Below are positions 61,501-64,000 of a DNA stretch of 64,000 nucleotides, piece by piece. Numbering within the stretch: position 1 is the first letter of the stretch; every line of letters starts with the position of its first letter. A program made the position numbers and the translations under genes. The stretch lies in the NCBI RefSeq assembly GCF_013410545.1, contig NZ_JACCFV010000001.1:992001-1056000 (forward strand). The letters are read 5' to 3'. A model generated the notes under the pieces. The model saw only the letters and a program-made list of their open reading frames with translations, was not told the origin of the DNA and ran no database searches. The DNA is from Pseudoclavibacter chungangensis. Lineage in GTDB: Bacteria; Actinomycetota; Actinomycetes; Actinomycetales; Microbacteriaceae.

Positions 61501-62366
61501 GCATAGTCCTCGGCGGTGAGCTTGTTCGAACGCCCGCGCTTGATGAGGTCCTCGTACGCCGCGAGGTACTCGCTGAAGTCGAGCTCCTCCGCCTGCTTGA
61601 TGCTCGGGACGACGAGCAGCCGCGTGCCGTCGGGCTTCGGCACGTCGATCGCGATGCCGAGGTTGATGTGGGCGGGCTGCACGGCCGACGGCTTGCCGTC
61701 GACGATGTCGTAGTACACGTTCTGCGACGGGAACTTCGACAGCGCGCGCACGAGCGCCCACCCGATGAGGTGCGTGAACGAGACCTTGCCGCCGCGCGTG
61801 CGACGGAGGTGGTTGTTGATCACGATGCGGTTGTCGATCATGAGCTTCGCGGGGATCTCGCGGTAGCTCGTCGCCGTGGGGACCTCGAGCGAGAGGTCCA
61901 TGTTCTTCGCGATCGCCTTCGCCGGGCCGCGCAGTGGAACGACTTCGTCCGCACGCGCCGGCGCCTTCGCCTTCGGAGCGGCGGGGGCGTCCGCCGGGAT
62001 GGGCTTTGGCTTCGGGGCCTCGGCGGTCGTCTTCGACTGCACCGACTTGGCGGGCTGGGCCGGACCCTTCGCCGCGTCCGCGGCGGCCGTGCCCGCGGCC
62101 TTCGCCGCAGATGCCCCAGCAGGCGTCGTCGCCCCGCCGTTCGCGGGCTTCGTCGTGGCATCGCTCGTGGGCGTCGTCGCCCGCGTCGTGCCCGACTCGT
62201 TCGCCGCGAGCTGCTTGCCGTACTGCTCGAGGGTGGGCCACCAGGCCTCGTCGACCGAGGCGCGGTCCTGACTGAACTTCTCGTACATCTCCTCGACGAG
62301 CCAGTCGTTGGCTCCGAAGTCGGAGTGATTTCCGCTGTCTGCCGCCCCGGTCGTATTGTTCGACAC
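58596..62366 (-). CDS. kgd: Multifunctional 2-oxoglutarate decarboxylase/dehydrogenase (KGD/SucA)
   Basis: A 1256-residue actinobacterial three-part enzyme of the TCA cycle. Residues 1-45 form the N-terminal segment (DWLVEEMYEKFSQDRASVDEAWWPT), 45-145 an Ala/Pro/Lys linker, about 145-380 an E2-like acyltransferase domain with the catalytic DHRVIQGAGSG, and the rest the E1 domain with thiamine-diphosphate motifs (GMAHRGRLNVLTNI, HGDAAMSGQGIVYE and NNQVGFTT). It therefore joins E1 and E2 chemistry in one protein, as in Mycobacterium Kgd and Corynebacterium OdhA. I chose GTG 62366 (SNNTTG); upstream sequence is basic and unlike the family. Confidence 0.95.
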   Translation of the reverse strand: MSNNTTGAADSGNHSDFGANDWLVEEMYEKFSQDRASVDEAWWPTLEQYGKQLAANESGTTRATTPTSDATTKPANGGATTPAGASAAKAAGTAAADAAKGPAQPAKSVQSKTTAEAPKPKPIPADAPAAPKAKAPARADEVVPLRGPAKAIAKNMDLSLEVPTATSYREIPAKLMIDNRIVINNHLRRTRGGKVSFTHLIGWALVRALSKFPSQNVYYDIVDGKPSAVQPAHINLGIAIDVPKPDGTRLLVVPSIKQAEELDFSEYLAAYEDLIKRGRSNKLTAEDYAGATISLTNPGGIGTLMSVPRLVKGQGAIIGAGALDYPAPFQGMSQESVNEMAVSKRLTLSSTYDHRVIQGAGSGEFLKLVAEHLTGGHDFYEEIFAALRIPYKPVVWSQDIHVDLAAHLNKTARVHQLINMYRVRGHMMADIDPLEYVQRTHPDLEIESHGLTFWDLEREFVAAGFGGNKRMMKLRDILGILRDSYCRTIGIEYMHLPDPEQREWFQDQLEHPYQKPTHEEQMRILNKLNEAEAFETFLQTKYVGQKRFSLEGSESVISLLDTIIQGAAEEELDEVAIGMAHRGRLNVLTNIAGKTYGQIFREFEGVGAASAKRGSGDVKYHLGIEGEFTAASGATIPVYLAANPSHLEAVNGVLEGIVRGKLDRTDDGRDAVLPILIHGDAAMSGQGIVYEVMQMSELRAYKTGGTIHVNINNQVGFTTTPRDGRSSMYSTDVAKAIQAPILHVNGDDPEAVAHVAELAFAYRQRFHSDIVIDLISYRRRGHNEGDDPSMTQPIMYNLIEAKRSVRKLYSEALVGRGDITQEEFDQAQRDFHDRLERAFAETHQAQTESTPITAAELGGVGSRESDEQIAPRPSAVPQSVLSTIGEAHANPPEGFTVHSKLKAVLQKRAEMSRSGNVDWAYAELLALGSLLMEGTPVRFTGQDSRRGTFTQRNAVFHDRANGQLWIPLSNLSDDQARLSIYDSFLSEYAVLGFEYGYSVERPDSLVLWEAQFGDFANGAQTIIDEFISSSEQKWNQRSSVVLLLPHGYEGQGPDHSSARIERFLSLAAENNMTVSQPSTPASYFHLLREQAYARPRKPLIVFTPKSMLRLRSAVSPLDEFTNGTFEPVIDDARSLDRAAVKRVVLLSGKLSYELAAELEKRQDTSIALVRVERYYPVPVEEINAVLREYPNAEIVWAQDEPENQGAWPFIRSHLAPYLENRTISVASRPEASAPSVGNMKAHTRQQADLIGRVLGS

Positions 62367-62499
62367 TGCCGAATCGCCGCCTAACCTTCGTCTCCGCGCC
62401 TTCGCGCGATCGCGCCCGAAATGAGCCGTACTTCCGGGGCAATAGCCTAACGTCAAAACGCGACGCGACGGGCCACGACGGCGCGTGACAGGTGCCCCG

Positions 62500-62505
62500 T
62501 AGGCT
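62500..62505 (+). promoter_or_regulatory. -10 element (TAGGCT) for guaB1
   Basis: TAGGCT ends 7 nt before the ATG at 62513. The mRNA is probably leaderless. Confidence 0.45.
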
Positions 62506-62512
62506 GGGCGGC

Positions 62513-63952
62513 ATGCAGTTCATCGAACGGCCCCCGGCGCACGAGCTCACCTACTCGGACGTCTTCCTCGTCCCCTCGCGCTCCGACGTCGGGTCGCGGC
62601 TCGCCGTGCGCCTCGACTCGGGCGACGGCACCGGAATGCGGGTGCCGATCGTCGCATCCAACATGAACGCCGTCACGGGCCCGCGCCTCGCCGCGTCACT
62701 CGCCCGTCGGGGCGGTCTCGCGGTCCTGCCGCAGGACCTCGATGCCGAGGCCGCGATCGATGCGGTGGGGTGGGTCAAGTCGCAGGACCCGCTGTGGGAC
62801 ACGCCGTTCGAGGCCACGGCGGCCACGACCGTCGACGAGCTCGGCGAGCTCGTGCCGCCCGTCGAGGGCTTCGGCGTCGTGGTGCGTGACGCCGAGGGCG
62901 AACCGCTCGGCGTCGTCGAACTGTCCGACCTCGCGCGGATTCCCGGGGACGCGGTGCTCGGTGACCTCGTGCGCCCCGGCGGCGCGGTCGTCGAGGTCAC
63001 CGACGGCCTGGACGGCCGCGGCGCGTTCGACGCACTCCAGGAGCTCGGCACCGGCTTCGCCCGCGTCGAACGGGAGGGCGTCCTCGTCGGCACGATCAGC
63101 GAGCGCGGTGCGCTCCGCGCCACGATCGACCCGGCGAACGTCGACGCGAGCGGGCGCCTCGCGGTCGCGGCGGCGATCGGCGTCTCGGGCGACCCCGTCG
63201 AGCGGGCCCGCCGCCTCGTCGAGGCGGGGGCGGACGTGCTCGTGCTCGACACGGCGCACGGCCACCAATCGGCGATGCTCCGGGCGCTCGAGCGCGTCCG
63301 GGAGGCCGAGCTCGGTGTGCCGCTCGTGGCCGGCAACGTCGTCACGGCATCCGGTACGCGGGACCTCGTGGCCGCGGGTGCCACCGTCGCGAAGGTCGGC
63401 GTCGGTCCGGGCGCGATGTGCACGACGCGCATGATGACGGCCGTCGGCCGCCCGCAGTTCTCGGCCGTGCTCGAGACCGCCGAGACCGCGCAGGCACTCG
63501 GCGCACACGTGTGGGCGGACGGCGGTGTGCGCTACCCGCGCGACGTCGCGCTCGCGCTCGCCGCGGGTGCGTCGGCGGTCATGATCGGGTCCTGGTTCGC
63601 GGGTACCGTCGAGGCGCCCGGCGTCGTGCGACACGACGAGCAGGGGCGGCGGTACAAGGAGTCGTTCGGCATGGCCTCGACGAAGGCCGTACGCGGACGG
63701 TTCGGCAGACTCGACGCATACGAGCTCGCGCGCAAGGCCCTGTTCGCCGAGGGCATCTCCTCGTCGAGCATCCTCATCGACCCGCTGCGGCCGAGCGTCG
63801 AGGACCTGCTCGACATGATTACGTCGGGCGTGCGCTCGTCGTTCACCTATGCCGGCGCGGCCGATCTCCGGCAGTTCCGGGACCGCGCGAAGGTCGGCGT
63901 GCAGTCCGCCGCAGGTTACGAGGAGGGCAAGGCCCTCCCGGTCTCCTGGTGA
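62513..63952 (+). CDS. guaB1: GuaB1-family IMPDH-related protein (probable GMP reductase)
   Basis: A 479-residue protein with the IMPDH/GMPR barrel. The catalytic loop is GPGAMCTTRMMT with Cys303, the phosphate-binding segment is DGGVRYPRDVALALAAGASAVMIGSWFAG, and a CBS-type insert lies at about residues 95-205. The family GuaB1 has been described as a GMP reductase in actinobacteria, converting GMP to IMP for salvage. It is distinct from the true IMP dehydrogenase GuaB2. It is divergent from kgd. Confidence 0.9.
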   Translation: MQFIERPPAHELTYSDVFLVPSRSDVGSRLAVRLDSGDGTGMRVPIVASNMNAVTGPRLAASLARRGGLAVLPQDLDAEAAIDAVGWVKSQDPLWDTPFEATAATTVDELGELVPPVEGFGVVVRDAEGEPLGVVELSDLARIPGDAVLGDLVRPGGAVVEVTDGLDGRGAFDALQELGTGFARVEREGVLVGTISERGALRATIDPANVDASGRLAVAAAIGVSGDPVERARRLVEAGADVLVLDTAHGHQSAMLRALERVREAELGVPLVAGNVVTASGTRDLVAAGATVAKVGVGPGAMCTTRMMTAVGRPQFSAVLETAETAQALGAHVWADGGVRYPRDVALALAAGASAVMIGSWFAGTVEAPGVVRHDEQGRRYKESFGMASTKAVRGRFGRLDAYELARKALFAEGISSSSILIDPLRPSVEDLLDMITSGVRSSFTYAGAADLRQFRDRAKVGVQSAAGYEEGKALPVSW

Positions 63953-63985
63953 CCGGGACCGGGCTCCCGCGCGGGGCCGGGCTCC

Positions 63986-63991
63986 TATACT
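63986..63991 (+). promoter_or_regulatory. -10 element (TATACT) of a gene beyond the window
   Basis: TATACT matches the consensus -10 well and lies 9 nt before the window end. No start codon is visible yet. Confidence 0.45.
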
Positions 63992-64000
63992 CGACGGCAA

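Noticed and set aside
58509..62384. Very long open frame (over 1290 codons) on the opposite strand to kgd
   Set aside because: It is an antisense shadow typical of high-GC DNA. The translation is Arg/Asp/Val/Leu-rich without any domain, whereas the minus-strand frame matches the whole Kgd family.
1..64000. Phage, transposon, toxin-antitoxin or defence island
   Set aside because: No transposase, integrase, phage structural, restriction-modification or toxin-antitoxin signature was recognised anywhere.

Overview
The window is about 64 kb of very high-GC, densely coded chromosome from an actinobacterium, most likely Micrococcales and probably Microbacteriaceae. The assignment rests on an AdnAB/NudC/UvrD2 block with mycobacterial-type gene order, a SigH-RsrA redox pair, a three-domain 2-oxoglutarate decarboxylase (Kgd), a GuaB1-type reductase, DUF3039 and DUF2342 proteins, septum-formation lipoproteins, and many genes with a TANNNT -10 box 6-9 nt before the start codon (leaderless-type starts). 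It looks like ordinary core chromosome. I see no transposase, integrase, phage module, CRISPR array or defence island.

Layout. 1-16.3 kb: DNA-repair block adnA(3' part)-adnB, an inactivated phosphotransferase-fold gene, nudC, uvrD2, then an E1/ThiF-like gene, a DUF2342 metalloprotease, a PDZ/Lon-type protease and a UPF0182 membrane protein. 16.3-17.0 kb: initiator tRNA followed by a 600-bp gene-free stretch of hairpins and tandem repeats. 17.0-22.4 kb: Lrp/AsnC regulator and membrane protein, divergent from a HisC-like aminotransferase and a three-gene TrpXYZ-type ABC importer. 22.4-31.9 kb: small membrane protein, GNAT-AAA fusion, acidic protein, HtrA-like protease, EcsC-like protein, and an ABC exporter whose ATPase has a huge acidic N-terminus. 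31.9-38.4 kb: DUF3039, pncB, murI-rph-rdgB, degenerate PrmC-like methyltransferase, OsmC, HhH protein, SDR and tRNA-Leu. 38.5-46.1 kb: VIT-type transporter, prfB, ftsE-ftsX-smpB, a repeat-rich membrane protein, and ssrA (tmRNA). 46.3-54.0 kb: YchJ protein, MetE-like enzyme/IclR regulator, three tandem septum-formation lipoproteins, MFS exporter, thioesterase and an HSD10-type dehydrogenase. 54.1-64 kb: hisN, rsgA, aroA, divergent sigH-rsrA, kgd and guaB1.

How the genes work together. AdnAB and UvrD2 process DNA breaks. FtsEX acts at the septum. SmpB and tmRNA rescue stalled ribosomes, with RF2 (prfB) and the ribosome-assembly GTPase RsgA nearby. MurI, Rph and RdgB supply cell-wall D-glutamate, RNA 3'-end trimming and nucleotide-pool cleaning. 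SigH-RsrA is a thiol-redox stress switch. The aminotransferase and importer probably form an aromatic amino-acid uptake and metabolism unit under the Lrp regulator.

The most unusual points are: an antisense coding overlap in which the zinc-binding tail of the E1-like gene is encoded inside uvrD2; a phosphotransferase-fold protein and a PrmC-like methyltransferase that have lost catalytic residues; the GNAT-AAA fusion; the acidic-tailed ABC ATPase; three tandem septum-formation paralogs; a glutamine/glycine-rich repeat protein between smpB and ssrA; and triplicated gene-end repeats beside a 23-bp perfect hairpin. All functional calls are from reading the sequence, and no database search was run.
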